A stretch of DNA of 64,000 bases from an uncultured Massilia sp. (GCA_946481275.1 CAMLMV010000036.1:6125-70124); one strand, 5' to 3'; shown: positions 1 through 8,481, numbered from the stretch's first letter. A program made the numbers and translations. Notes: generated by a model from the letters alone, not told the origin.

Positions 1-1490
1 AGGAACGCCGCGACGTCGACCTCGACCAGGCGCATACGTGGCTGGAAGCCCTGTTCGGCGCCCAGCGCGCGGGCGAGACGCCCGACTGGCAGCGCATTGC
101 CTGCGCCGTCGCGCTGCGCGGCGCGTTCGCCATCATCACGGGCGGTCCGGGTACGGGTAAAACGTACACCGTGGCGCGGCTGCTGGCGCTGCTGTTCGCG
201 ACGGCGCCGGACGCCGCGCGCCAGCGCATCGCGCTCGCTGCCCCGACGGGCAAGGCCGCGGCGCGGCTGAAGCAGTCGATCGACAAGGCGCTGACCGAGC
301 TGGCCGACCGCGTGGGCGGCGCATTGCCGCTGCGCGAACTGACCACGCGCATGGGCGCCGCGCGCACCCTGCACAGCCTCCTGGGCGCGCGCCCGGACAC
401 GCGCAGCTTCGCGCACCACCGCGGCAATCCGCTCGACGTCGACGTGCTGATCGTCGACGAAGCGTCGATGGTCCATCTGGAAATGATGGCGTCGCTGCTG
501 GACGCGCTGCCCGCGGGCGCCACCCTGATCCTGCTCGGCGACAAGGATCAACTGGCGTCGGTGGAAGCGGGCGCCGTGCTGGGCGACCTGTGCCACGACG
601 CGCAGGCCGGCCGCTACGACGCGGACACGCTCGCGTATGTGCGCGCCGCCAGCGGCGAGACGATTCCCGCCGGGTATGAAGGTCATGGCGGCCCGCTCGC
701 CCAGCAGACCGTCATGCTGCGCCACAGCCGCCGCTTCGGCGGCCCGATCGGCAAGCTGGCGCTGGCCGTCAATGCGGGCGACGTCGACGGCGCGGCCGCC
801 GCGCTGCGTGCGCCCGATGCGGCCGGCGTGCTGCGCTGGATCGACCACGCGCACCAGCACCACGTGATCCAGCTGGCGAACGAGGGTTATCGCCCCTATC
901 TCGAACTGCTGCGTGCCGGCAGTGCGGGACACGGGAGCCACGAGGACTGGGTGCGCGCGGTGCTGCAGCGCTTCGAAGCGTTTCGCGTGCTGTGCGCCGT
1001 GCGCGAAGGCGAGTGGGGCGTCGAAGGCCTGAACGAGGCCATCGAACTGCGTCTCGCGCACGCGGGCCTGATCGTGCGCGGCGACTGGTACGTGGGCCGC
1101 CCCGTCATGGTCACCCGTAACGACTACCCGACAGGGACGTTCAACGGCGACATCGGCCTCGCGCTGCCGGATCCGGCCCGTCCCGGTTCGCTGCGCGTGT
1201 GGTTCCTGGAAGGCGACAACGTGCGCAGCGTGCTGGCCACGCGCCTGCGCCACGTGGAGACGGCGTACGCGATGACGGTCCATAAATCGCAGGGCTCGGA
1301 ATTCGCGCACACGGTGCTGGCCCTGCCGAAAGAGGGGGGCGCCGTGCTGGCGCGCGAGCTAGTCTATACGGGCATCACGCGCGCGAGCCGCCAGTTCACC
1401 CTGACGACGCCGGCGCCGGCCGTGCTGGGCGACGCCATCCTGCGCCGTACGCACCGGGCCAGCGGGTTGCGGGGGATGGTCGAACAATAG
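1..1490 (+). CDS. recD: Exodeoxyribonuclease V subunit alpha (RecD), 5'-truncated by window edge
   Basis: Seen: the frame is open from the first bases (codons start at base 3), so the N-terminus lies outside the window; the GTG at 171 is internal. Walker A GGPGTGKT is at 141-164, a DEAS-type Walker B (IVDEASM) near 450-470, and the C-terminal helicase motif HKSQGSEF near 1279-1302. The protein ends at GMVEQ. Known: RecD is the 5'-3' SF1 helicase of RecBCD, which unwinds and resects double-strand DNA ends for recombination in the cytoplasm. Inference: recB and recC lie just upstream. The next gene starts 14 nt downstream, but its small zinc-finger product suggests no functional link. Confidence 0.93.
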   Translation, partial: ERRDVDLDQAHTWLEALFGAQRAGETPDWQRIACAVALRGAFAIITGGPGTGKTYTVARLLALLFATAPDAARQRIALAAPTGKAAARLKQSIDKALTELADRVGGALPLRELTTRMGAARTLHSLLGARPDTRSFAHHRGNPLDVDVLIVDEASMVHLEMMASLLDALPAGATLILLGDKDQLASVEAGAVLGDLCHDAQAGRYDADTLAYVRAASGETIPAGYEGHGGPLAQQTVMLRHSRRFGGPIGKLALAVNAGDVDGAAAALRAPDAAGVLRWIDHAHQHHVIQLANEGYRPYLELLRAGSAGHGSHEDWVRAVLQRFEAFRVLCAVREGEWGVEGLNEAIELRLAHAGLIVRGDWYVGRPVMVTRNDYPTGTFNGDIGLALPDPARPGSLRVWFLEGDNVRSVLATRLRHVETAYAMTVHKSQGSEFAHTVLALPKEGGAVLARELVYTGITRASRQFTLTTPAPAVLGDAILRRTHRASGLRGMVEQ

Positions 1491-1504
1491 AACCGGGAGG
1501 GCAT

Positions 1505-1771
1505 ATGAGCAACGACTGCACGCACTTTCATCACATCGTGACCCGCGCGGGCAACACGGACGGTTGCGAGGAATGCCTTCAGATGGGCGACACGTGGGTG
1601 CACCTGCGCGTCTGCCTGACGTGCGGCCATGTCGGGTGCTGCGACCAGTCGAAGAACAAACACGCCACCAGGCATTTTCATGCGACCGGACACCCCGTGA
1701 TCCGCTCGAAAGAGCATGGGGAAACGTGGGGCTGGTGCTACGTCGACCGGGTCGTCAAGGACCCGGTGTAG
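1505..1771 (+). CDS. UBP-type zinc finger domain protein
   Basis: An 88-residue protein that is almost entirely one ZnF-UBP fold. Cysteines and histidines are spaced as in the ubiquitin-C-terminal-binding zinc finger of eukaryotic deubiquitinases (Cys5, His7, then GCEEC, CLTCGHVGCC and the paired histidines HATRHFHATGHP). The start is ATG at 1505 with GGGAGG about 5 nt upstream. It follows recD by 14 nt and may be co-transcribed. Known: small stand-alone UBP-zinc-finger proteins occur in many bacteria that lack ubiquitin, and their role is not established. No membrane segment or signal peptide is visible. Family is fairly certain; function unknown. Confidence 0.8.
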   Translation: MSNDCTHFHHIVTRAGNTDGCEECLQMGDTWVHLRVCLTCGHVGCCDQSKNKHATRHFHATGHPVIRSKEHGETWGWCYVDRVVKDPV

Positions 1772-1900
1772 CGGCGTGCTTGCGGACGAGCCGCACGAAC
1801 GCGTTCGGACTGACCGGGCTGGTCCCGAGCTTGTAGGTCAGCGACAGCAGCATCTATTGACCAACACTCACGCACAACCTTTGCTTTCCCAGTGGCAACA

Positions 1901-2803
1901 ATGTTAAAGTTGCGTTCTGGGAATAGTTATCGGGGCATTATCGTGTTGATCGTGGTGGGTTTCATCATCGTGCTGCTGGCGGTATTCGGCGGCTTCGTGC
2001 TGCAGGACGGCCACCTGGCCGCGCTGTTCCAGCCCTACGAACTTCTGATGATCTTCGGCGGCGCGCTGGGCGCGTTCGTCATCGCCAACGACCGCAAGGC
2101 GATCGGCCTCACGTGGCAAAGCCTGCCGATGCTGTTCCACGGCTCGCGCTATACCCGCGAACTGTACATGGCGCTGATGGCCCTGATGTTCGACCTGTTG
2201 ACGAAAGTGCGCCGGGAAGGGCTGATGGCGCTCGAGAACGAGATCGACGCGCCGTACGAAAGCGCCGTCTTCACGAAGTACCGCATCATCCTGCTCGACG
2301 ATCACCTGATGGATTTCATCACGGACTACCTGCGCCTGATGGTGTCCGGCACGATGAACAGCTACCAGCTGGAAAACCTGATGGACAACGAGATCGCGAC
2401 CTACCAGGAAGACGCCGACATCCCCGTGCAGGCGATCCATAAACTGGCCGACGGCATGCCGGCGTTCGGCATCGTCGCGGCCGTGATGGGGGTGGTGCAC
2501 ACGATGGGTTCCATCGGCCGGCCGCCGGCGGAGCTGGGCGGCCTGATCGCGGCCGCGCTCGTGGGGACGTTCCTCGGCATCCTGCTGTCGTACGGCCTCG
2601 TCGCGCCGCTCGGGAGCCTGCTGCACCGGCGTCACCAGGAAGTCGTCAAGGCGCTGCAATGCGTGAAGGTGACGCTGCTGGCGTCCATGAACGGCTATGC
2701 GCCGACGATCGCCGTGGAGTTCGGCCGCAAGGTCATCTCGGCGACGGAGCGCCCGACCTTCGCCGAGCTGGAAGGCCACGTGCGCCAGCTCAAGTCGCGC
2801 TAA
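1901..2803 (+). CDS. motA: Flagellar motor stator protein MotA (orphan, no motB beside it)
   Basis: Inner-membrane proton-channel subunit of the flagellar stator. Seen: four hydrophobic segments, the cytoplasmic loop with charged residues KVRREGLMALENEID that contact the rotor in MotA, and the conserved proline motifs MPAFGIVAAVMGV and VAPLG. Length (about 300 aa) fits MotA. Start: ATG 1901 (weak AGTGG 5 nt upstream) is chosen. GTG 1892 and GTG 1943 are in frame, and the last gives the canonical MLIVVGF-like N-terminus. MotB normally follows in the same operon, but here the next gene is convergent and unrelated, so the partner must be elsewhere. The stop codon overlaps that of the convergent DUF2939 gene by 2 nt. 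Confidence 0.88.
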   Translation: MLKLRSGNSYRGIIVLIVVGFIIVLLAVFGGFVLQDGHLAALFQPYELLMIFGGALGAFVIANDRKAIGLTWQSLPMLFHGSRYTRELYMALMALMFDLLTKVRREGLMALENEIDAPYESAVFTKYRIILLDDHLMDFITDYLRLMVSGTMNSYQLENLMDNEIATYQEDADIPVQAIHKLADGMPAFGIVAAVMGVVHTMGSIGRPPAELGGLIAAALVGTFLGILLSYGLVAPLGSLLHRRHQEVVKALQCVKVTLLASMNGYAPTIAVEFGRKVISATERPTFAELEGHVRQLKSR

Positions 2804-3318
2804 CCGCGCGGCAGTTCGATCCCCGCCAGCTTCCAGCTCCACAGGCCGTCGCGCCGGAACACGAAGCTGCCGCCTTCCTCCGCCGTGACGGCGAAGTGAC
2901 TCCAGCCGCGGTAGTGCAGCGCATAGTGCGGCCTGTCCCGCGGCGGCTCCGCGTCGGACGTTTGCGCTTCCCGTGCGGGCTTGCCGATCGATACCTTGCC
3001 GTGTTCGACCATCGCCGCGACGCCGGCCGGCGACACGATCGCGTCCACGAGCGGATCCGTGACGACCCGTGCGAAGGCCTGGCCGATCGCGGCGAACGGA
3101 TTGCCGCCCGCGTCACGGTCGAGCGACCCGAGCAGCTGGCTTTTCACGCTGTCGCGCAGGGCAGGGAAGTCGACCTGGGCGGAGACGCCCTCGGCATCAT
3201 GGCGCTCCGCGGCCGCGCGCAGGCGGTTCAGTGTCCACCAGGGGCTGGCGAAGCTCGTGGCGGCCACGACGAGGAGGGCGCCCACGGCGCCGGCGGTGAG
3301 GATTCGGGTACGGTTCAT
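2800..3318 (-). CDS. DUF2939 family protein, membrane-anchored or secreted
   Basis: About 172 residues. The hydrophobic N-terminus (MNRTRILTAGAVGALLVVAATSFASP) looks like a signal peptide or anchor. The remainder has the DUF2939 pattern: a short start rich in Trp and Leu (PWWTLNRLRAAAERHDAEGVSAQVDFPALRDSVK), two helical blocks and a C-terminal beta region. Function of the family is unknown. Alternative starts at 3324 and 3336 add only a few residues; 3318 is chosen because the signal peptide begins there. The gene runs toward motA and its TAG (2800-2802) overlaps the motA TAA. Confidence 0.6.
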   Translation of the reverse strand: MNRTRILTAGAVGALLVVAATSFASPWWTLNRLRAAAERHDAEGVSAQVDFPALRDSVKSQLLGSLDRDAGGNPFAAIGQAFARVVTDPLVDAIVSPAGVAAMVEHGKVSIGKPAREAQTSDAEPPRDRPHYALHYRGWSHFAVTAEEGGSFVFRRDGLWSWKLAGIELPRG

Positions 3319-3387
3319 AGACATTTGAAACGACAAGGCCGGAACAGTCGCCCGTCCCGGCCTTCGGTATTGATATCAATCGCCCAC

Positions 3388-4359
3388 TCAGCGATGGCGG
3401 CGGTGACGCGTGACGGTCACGTGCTTGTGGCTGCGGCGCGTGGTGCCGCCGGCGGTTGCGCGGATGCGCGGACCACCCGCCGTGGCGCGGATGCGCGGGC
3501 CGCGTGCGGAAGCGCGCACGCGCGGGGCGCCGCCGGCCGTCGCCACGGCGCGCGTCGCCACGGGGCCGGCGTCGCCCAGCACGTGGCGGCGAATGTTCAG
3601 GGCGTCCAGGATGCGGACCGACGAGGCGCCCGCGTTCAGCAGCACCATCGTCGCGTTCTTGCCGGCCGCCTTTACGCGCATGATCAGGCAGCGGCCCGCT
3701 TCCTGCGTGTAGCCCGTTTTCGACAGGCCGATGTCCCAGCCCTTGGCGCCGACGAGGCGGTTCGTGTTGTGGTATTCGACTTCGCGGCCCTTGATGTTGA
3801 TCAGGTCCTTCGACGACGTCGTGATGCGGGTGATCTCCGCGTAGTTCGATGCCGCGGTCGCCATCTTGACGAGGTCGGCGGCGGTCGAGCGGTTGTTCGG
3901 GGAGAGGCCCGTCGGTTCCTCGATGACGGTCTGGGTCATGCCCAGCGCGGCGATCTTGCGCTTGACGGCGGCGCGGAACCCGTCGATGCCGCCCGGATAG
4001 GTGCGGGCCAGCGCGGCGGCTGCGCGGTTGTCGGACGACATCAGGGCCAGCTGCAGCACGTCACGGCGCGGGATGGTGGCGCCGACGGGCACGCGCGACG
4101 TGCTGTGCTTGAGCATGTCGACGTCCTGCTTTTCGATCTCGATCGGCTCGTTCATGTCCTGGTGGGCATCGAGCACGACCATGGCGGTCATGAGCTTGGT
4201 CAGCGAAGCGATCGGCGCGACGGTGCTGGCGTTCTTTTCGAACAGCACCTTGCCGGTGTCGTCTTCGACCACCAGCACCGATTGCGATCCGAACGGCACG
4301 GCGAAGGCCGCTGCACTGGAGATCGTCATCACTACGGCAGCGAGGAATTTTTTGATCAT
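3388..4359 (-). CDS. pbpG: D-alanyl-D-alanine endopeptidase, S11 family (PBP7/8 type)
   Basis: Periplasmic serine peptidase that cleaves D-Ala-meso-DAP cross-links in peptidoglycan. Seen: a signal peptide (MIKKFLAAVVMTISSAAAFAV), the active-site SxxK as SLTK, the SxN motif as SDN, and KTG as KTGYTQEAGRC. The start ATG at 4359 is chosen because it begins the signal peptide; the open frame upstream to 4680 runs back through the sbp terminator and is not coding. Odd: after the catalytic domain there is an Arg-rich tail of three 9-residue repeats (see repeat at 3445-3525) followed by a His/Arg-rich end (RRSHKHVTVTRHRRHR). Such a basic tail could bind DNA, LPS or peptidoglycan; that is inference. 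Confidence 0.88.
   Translation of the reverse strand: MIKKFLAAVVMTISSAAAFAVPFGSQSVLVVEDDTGKVLFEKNASTVAPIASLTKLMTAMVVLDAHQDMNEPIEIEKQDVDMLKHSTSRVPVGATIPRRDVLQLALMSSDNRAAAALARTYPGGIDGFRAAVKRKIAALGMTQTVIEEPTGLSPNNRSTAADLVKMATAASNYAEITRITTSSKDLINIKGREVEYHNTNRLVGAKGWDIGLSKTGYTQEAGRCLIMRVKAAGKNATMVLLNAGASSVRILDALNIRRHVLGDAGPVATRAVATAGGAPRVRASARGPRIRATAGGPRIRATAGGTTRRSHKHVTVTRHRRHR
3445..3525 (-). repeat. Three tandem 27-bp units coding PR(I/V)RA(T/S)A(G/R)G repeats
   Basis: In the 3' end of the D,D-endopeptidase gene the protein reads PRVRASARG, PRIRATAGG, PRIRATAGG. These are three consecutive nine-residue units, so the DNA is a tandem repeat of 27 bp. The flanks (GGA before, GGTTRRS after) are degenerate partial units. 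Such a tract can change copy number by slippage. Confidence 0.85.
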
Positions 4360-4536
4360 GGATGGTTGTCTGGGTACGGTTAATGGTCGGGCGCCGGACG
4401 GCGGCGGAGCATCAAAACGTCGGGTTGGCAGATAGCGACATGCTATACAGCAACAAAATTGAACGATAGCACCAAAGATTGACATATGTCCATGTCTCTC
4501 AGTGAAATATCGAGTCCAACGGCAAGATTCTACAAG

Positions 4537-4564
4537 AAAAAAAAGCCCCGCGTTGCCGCAGGGC
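4537..4564 (-). terminator. Rho-independent terminator of the sulfate-binding protein gene
   Basis: On the minus strand an 8-bp stem (GCCCTGCG / CGCGGGGC, one G-U pair) with loop GCAA is followed by eight T. It lies 30 nt beyond the stop of the gene at 4595-5611 and before the pbpG start, so it separates the two transcripts. Confidence 0.88.
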
Positions 4565-4594
4565 CTTCTTTTTGAACGGACTATCCGATCTGTC

Positions 4595-5611
4595 TCATTT
4601 AGAGGTATAAATTTTGTCGAATTCTCCACCGTCATCGAAATGGCGTTTCTGCGCGGCACGCCATCCGCCGAACACATCATCCACCGTGAACAGCTGGATC
4701 GGCTTGTAGTTGGCGGCGAACTGCTTCATGACTTTCTCGTTGCGCACGCGCATGTAGTGCTTGGCGCCGATCGTCTGGCCCGTTTCCGTGTACAGGAAGT
4801 TCAGGTAGCCGGTCGCCTGCTTGCGGATGCCCTTGCGGTCGACGACCTTGTCCACGACGGCCACCGGCGACTCGGCCAGCACGGAGATCGACGGGTACAC
4901 GACTTCGAAGTCGTTGCCGAATTCTGCGCGCACGAGGTTCACTTCGTTCTCGAACGTGACGAGGGCGTCGCCGATCTGGCGCTGCGTGAACGTGGTGGTG
5001 GCGGCGCGGCCGCCGGCGTCCAGCACGGGCACGTTCTTGAAGATCTTGCCGACGAGGTCGCGCGCCTGCGCTTCGTTGCCGCCTTTCTTGATCACCGAGC
5101 CCCAGGCGGCCAGGTACGTGTAGCGGCCGTTGCCGGCGGTCTTCGGATTCGGGATGACGACCTTCACGCCCGGCTTGGCCAGGTCGGCCCAATCCTTGAT
5201 GCCTTTCGGATTGCCCTTGCGGACGAGGAACACCATGGTCGAGTAGTAGGGCGCCGCATTGGCCGGGAATTTCTTGGCCCAGTCCTTCGCGACGAGGCCG
5301 CGGTCGGCCAGCATGTCGATGTCGTTGGCCTGGTTCATCGTCACGACGGACGCTTCCAGGCCGTCCGCGACGGCGCGGGCCTGCTTGCTGGAACCGCCGT
5401 GCGATTGCTTGATCGTGACGGTCTCGCCCGTCGATTTCTTCCATTCGGCGACGAAGGCCGGGTTGATGTCCTTGTACAGCTCGCGTGCCACGTCGTAGGA
5501 CACGTTCAGCAATTCCACGTCGGCAGCCTGTGCGGCAAACGGGACGACGGCACTGCCGAGCGCCAGCGCCAGCAGCGCGCGACGCAGCGAGGAAACGGAT
5601 GGGATCGCCAT
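4595..5611 (-). CDS. sbp: Sulfate ABC transporter periplasmic substrate-binding protein
   Basis: Binds sulfate (or thiosulfate) in the periplasm for the CysTWA importer. Seen: a signal peptide ending AAQA, then the mature start ADVELLNVSYDVARELY, which is the hallmark of the Sbp/CysP family; KQSHGGSSKQARAV and the segment GGRAATTTFTQRQIGDALVTFENE are also typical. Length 338 aa matches. The start ATG 5611 is chosen at the signal peptide. No cysTWA permease or ATPase genes are adjacent, so it must serve components elsewhere. A terminator lies just downstream. It is divergent from the GNAT gene with about 190 nt of AT-richer intergenic DNA. Whether the ligand is sulfate or thiosulfate cannot be told from sequence alone. 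Confidence 0.9.
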   Translation of the reverse strand: MAIPSVSSLRRALLALALGSAVVPFAAQAADVELLNVSYDVARELYKDINPAFVAEWKKSTGETVTIKQSHGGSSKQARAVADGLEASVVTMNQANDIDMLADRGLVAKDWAKKFPANAAPYYSTMVFLVRKGNPKGIKDWADLAKPGVKVVIPNPKTAGNGRYTYLAAWGSVIKKGGNEAQARDLVGKIFKNVPVLDAGGRAATTTFTQRQIGDALVTFENEVNLVRAEFGNDFEVVYPSISVLAESPVAVVDKVVDRKGIRKQATGYLNFLYTETGQTIGAKHYMRVRNEKVMKQFAANYKPIQLFTVDDVFGGWRAAQKRHFDDGGEFDKIYTSK

Positions 5612-5797
5612 ATTGTTTTTCCTTGTAAGACTCTCTAGGGATGGTCGATGATCCGTTAAAAAATAGCAAAACAAAAGTACAGTTTTGTCATATGCTTAGA
5701 CGCCCTATGAGGCATGCATACGCTTCGGGCCGCCACAAAGCAGGCAAGTTCTGTTTGGGGTATAGTCCGGCCTTCGCTGAAACATCGTTCTAGGTTG

Positions 5798-6325
5798 ATG
5801 CTGAAAACAATGGGTATCGAAATTCGCCAGGCAACACCGAATGACGCGCCGGCCGCATGCGGGCTGCTGCGCCGCTCGATCGAAGAGGGCTGCGTGCGCG
5901 ACCACGGCGACCGTCCCGAGATCCTGCAGGCCTGGCTCGGCAACAAGACGACCCAGAACGTGCTGGGCTGGTTGTCGTCGCCCAGCAACTTTGCCGTCGT
6001 GGCGGAGCGTGACAGGGAAGTGGTTGGCTTCGCCCTGCTGAACCAGGCAGGTAAGGTGCCCCTGTGTTATGTCCGGCCGGACCTGTTGCGCCAGGGTGTC
6101 GGACGCGCGCTGCTGCGGGCACTGGAAACCCAGGCGCGCGCGTGGAACATCACCAAGGTGCACATGCAGAGCCCGGAGTCCGCCAGCGGCTTTTTCGAGC
6201 GCCAGGGCTATGTCAACGCGGGCAAGGACAAGGCCTGTTTCGGCCTCGAATGCGACTTCCTGTGGAAGCAGCTGGACGCCGAAACCGTGCCAGCACGCAA
6301 GAGATTTTGCAATTGCAGTCAGTGA
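5798..6325 (+). CDS. GNAT family N-acetyltransferase
   Basis: About 175 residues with one Gcn5-related acetyltransferase fold. Seen: IRQATPNDAPAACGLLRRSIEEGC at the start, the central strand AVVAERDREVVGFALL, and the acetyl-CoA-binding loop VRPDLLRQGVGRALLRALE (R/Q-x-x-G-x-G/A). The C-terminus SASGFFERQGYVNAGK is the usual last strand. Substrate unknown. Start choice: ATG 5798 and ATG 5810 are both possible; MGIEIRQ (5810) fits family N-termini best, but neither has a well-spaced ribosome-binding site. Single gene, divergent from the sulfate-binding protein. Confidence 0.82.
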   Translation: MLKTMGIEIRQATPNDAPAACGLLRRSIEEGCVRDHGDRPEILQAWLGNKTTQNVLGWLSSPSNFAVVAERDREVVGFALLNQAGKVPLCYVRPDLLRQGVGRALLRALETQARAWNITKVHMQSPESASGFFERQGYVNAGKDKACFGLECDFLWKQLDAETVPARKRFCNCSQ

Positions 6326-6430
6326 GCGGACGCCTGCTTTGATCGTTGTGTAACATTACGCAACGTGAACTCATCTTTTTTCCTGTTGGCGCTTGCGCTA
6401 TAGTAGTCGGGTTTCAATGATGAGTTCGTT

Positions 6431-7093
6431 ATGGCTTCCCGTAGAGATTTTCTTCACCACGGCTTGCGCCTGACCGCGCTGGGGCTCGTCGCCGTCCCGT
6501 TGATGGACGCGCAGGCAGCCCGCGCCTACGCCGGCCGCTCCCAGTCCGACGCCCCAGGCACGGACCTGGAACCGCCTCCCGATCTGTTCGATGCCCAGGT
6601 CGTCGACATCGACTTCTGGGTCAAGCCGCGCACGTTGTCCGTGATCCGTCCGCAAAGCGGCGAACGCGCCAATGTCATGTACTGGAAAGACGGCGAGGTG
6701 ATCGACGCCGCTTACCAGGAACTGTGCCATCTGCTGCGCGACGTGAACGGCAAGGCGTCGATCGCCATCGACCCGAAGCTGATCGAGACGCTGTGGGCGT
6801 CGCAGGCATTCGTCGCCCGTTACGGCCTCGACCGGCCGCTGGAAATCCTGTCCGGCTACCGCACCCCCGCCTCCAACAACCGCCTGATCGAGCAGGGCGT
6901 GCCGGCCGCGCGCCAGTCGCTGCACATGTCGGGCAAGGCGGCGGACGTGCGCATCGCCGGCCTCACCGAGGAAGTGCTGGGCGGGCTCGTGAAGAGCTTC
7001 CGCAAGGGCGGCGTCGGCTTCTACTACCGTTCCGGCCCGAAAGGCGGCTGGATCCACACCGACACGGGCCTCAACCGTACCTGGAAGGGCTGA
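6431..7093 (+). CDS. YcbK/MepK-like murein hydrolase (DUF882, M15-like), Tat-exported
   Basis: Periplasmic peptidase of the DUF882/M15A group. In E. coli the MepK relative cleaves peptidoglycan cross-links. Seen: a twin-arginine signal (SRRDFLHHGLRL with a hydrophobic stretch and ARA), then the metal-binding core GYRTPASNNRLI, SLHMSGKAADVRI and a C-terminal GGWIHTDTG. These give the His/Asp/His zinc ligands of the LAS fold. Length 220 aa is normal. The start ATG 6431 directly precedes the Tat motif. A putative -10 TATAGT lies at 6399-6404. Exact bond cleaved is inference from the family. Confidence 0.85.
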   Translation: MASRRDFLHHGLRLTALGLVAVPLMDAQAARAYAGRSQSDAPGTDLEPPPDLFDAQVVDIDFWVKPRTLSVIRPQSGERANVMYWKDGEVIDAAYQELCHLLRDVNGKASIAIDPKLIETLWASQAFVARYGLDRPLEILSGYRTPASNNRLIEQGVPAARQSLHMSGKAADVRIAGLTEEVLGGLVKSFRKGGVGFYYRSGPKGGWIHTDTGLNRTWKG

Positions 7094-7194
7094 GCGGGAC
7101 GCGCCGCCGCCGGATTCCCGGCCGGATAGGCGGCGCACGCATTCCACCGTTTTTGCTATCGTGGTCGTACCAACCGTTCCCCAAGGAGGACATG

Positions 7195-7482
7195 ATGGCA
7201 ACCATGAATGCACCGACAATGGAACGCCGGCACCTGCCCGAACGACGCGCTGCCGTGCGCGAAGGCACGACCGCGATGTCCGGGATCGACTACGCCGCAA
7301 TGGCGCTCCTGATCATCGGCGGCCTGAACTGGGCGATGGTGGGCCTGTTCGACGTCGACGTCGTCGCCACGCTGTTCGGTCCGGGCAGCCCGGCCAGCCG
7401 CGTCGTGTATGTCGTCGTCGGCCTCGCGGCCCTGTACTCGATCTATACGGCGATCAAGATGAGCCGCCACCATCCCCACTGA
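7195..7482 (+). CDS. DUF378 family small membrane protein
   Basis: About 95 residues. A charged N-terminal region of about 35 residues precedes two transmembrane segments (AAMALLIIGGLNWAMVGLF and VVYVVVGLAALYSIYTAI). The GGLNWAMVGLF motif is the signature of DUF378 proteins, whose function is unknown. Start: AAGGAGGA at 7183-7190 gives good spacing to ATG 7195; ATG 7192 is too close. It ends 4 nt before the phosphoesterase gene, so the two are likely co-transcribed. Confidence 0.8.
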   Translation: MATMNAPTMERRHLPERRAAVREGTTAMSGIDYAAMALLIIGGLNWAMVGLFDVDVVATLFGPGSPASRVVYVVVGLAALYSIYTAIKMSRHHPH

Positions 7483-7486
7483 ACCG

Positions 7487-7951
7487 ATGCGGGTCGGCCT
7501 GATTTCCGACACGCATGGCCTGCTGCGGCCCGAGGCGCTCGACTTTCTTGCCGGGTCCGACCACATCGTCCACGGCGGCGACATCGGCGGCCCGGAGATC
7601 CTCGAGCGCCTCGCGGCCATTGCCCCGCTGACTGTGGTCCGCGGCAACAACGACACGGCGCCGTGGGCGCGGGCGATCCCGGAAACGGCCCGCGTCGACT
7701 TCGGGCCGGTGGCGCTGTACGCGATCCACGACCTGAAGCAGCTCGACATCGACCCGCGCGCGGCCGGTATGCGTGTCGTCGTGTCCGGCCACTCGCACAA
7801 GCCCGCATGCAGCGAGCGCGGTGGCGTGCTCTACGTGAATCCGGGCAGTGCGGGCCGGCGCAGGTTCAGCCTGCCAATCGCGGCCGCCGAGTTGATCATC
7901 GAGGGCGATGCCGTCGCAGTAAAGCTGGTGACGCTCCGCGAAATGCCGTAG
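7487..7951 (+). CDS. YfcE/MJ0936-type metallophosphoesterase
   Basis: A 154-residue two-metal phosphodiesterase. All family blocks are visible in order: LISDTHG, VHGGDIGG, VVRGNND, SGHSHKP, and YVNPGSAGRRR. Compact length is typical of the YfcE/MJ0936 group, which hydrolyses model phosphodiesters; the natural substrate is unknown. It starts 4 nt after the DUF378 gene. Confidence 0.88.
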   Translation: MRVGLISDTHGLLRPEALDFLAGSDHIVHGGDIGGPEILERLAAIAPLTVVRGNNDTAPWARAIPETARVDFGPVALYAIHDLKQLDIDPRAAGMRVVVSGHSHKPACSERGGVLYVNPGSAGRRRFSLPIAAAELIIEGDAVAVKLVTLREMP

Positions 7952-7987
7952 CATACGCGCCGTCCTCCAGCCTGATCGATCGCCAAC

Positions 7988-8398
7988 ATGACGCCTGACA
8001 CCAACGACACTGAACGCCCCCGTTTCCGCCCCGTCCCGTGGACGTCGCTGGAAACCCCGCAGGACGTCGAACTGTGGATCGAGGAGCACAACCGCACGAT
8101 GCAGGAGCTCGTCAAGCCGCAGGAGACGGGCGTTGGCGTGCGCTTCCGCCTCGCGCCCGGCGGCGACGTTTACATGCAGACGGCGGCGGATGCCGTCATC
8201 CTCGACGTCGAACCGGACGCCAGCTGGATCGCGCCGCTCATCATGGCCGCGACGGGTGCCGGGCAGCCGGCCGGGTCGATCTGGGTGCTGCCGGACGACA
8301 AACTCGTCCAATTGCTGCTGGGTCTGTCGACCCTCGTGGAGAGCTCGCTGATCGTCACGGGCCACAACTTCGGCAAGCACGGCCGGCGACAGTTTTAG
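7988..8398 (+). CDS. Hypothetical protein
   Basis: 136 residues, not recognised. The protein is acidic and soluble with no signal peptide. It starts MTPDTNDTERPRFRP, has a helical stretch ETPQDVELWIEEHNRTMQELV, then short beta-like segments (GVGVRFRLAPGGDVYMQTAADAVILDVEPDAS), and ends in a leucine-rich helix (LVQLLLGLSTLVESSLIVTGHNFG). Codon use looks like its neighbours, supporting a real gene. It lies 36 nt after the phosphoesterase. No function can be assigned. Confidence 0.6.
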   Translation: MTPDTNDTERPRFRPVPWTSLETPQDVELWIEEHNRTMQELVKPQETGVGVRFRLAPGGDVYMQTAADAVILDVEPDASWIAPLIMAATGAGQPAGSIWVLPDDKLVQLLLGLSTLVESSLIVTGHNFGKHGRRQF

Positions 8399-8481
8399 CA
8401 TATATTTACGACAATATTTCCTTTGCGCATAGTCAGGATTCGGTGTTAAATCAGCTCTGTCTCGTACGATGAGCTGAGCCG

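Noticed and set aside
3388..4680. Longer N-terminus for the D,D-endopeptidase starting at 4680
   Set aside because: The extension crosses the sbp terminator and part of sbp itself, and the signal peptide begins at ATG 4359.
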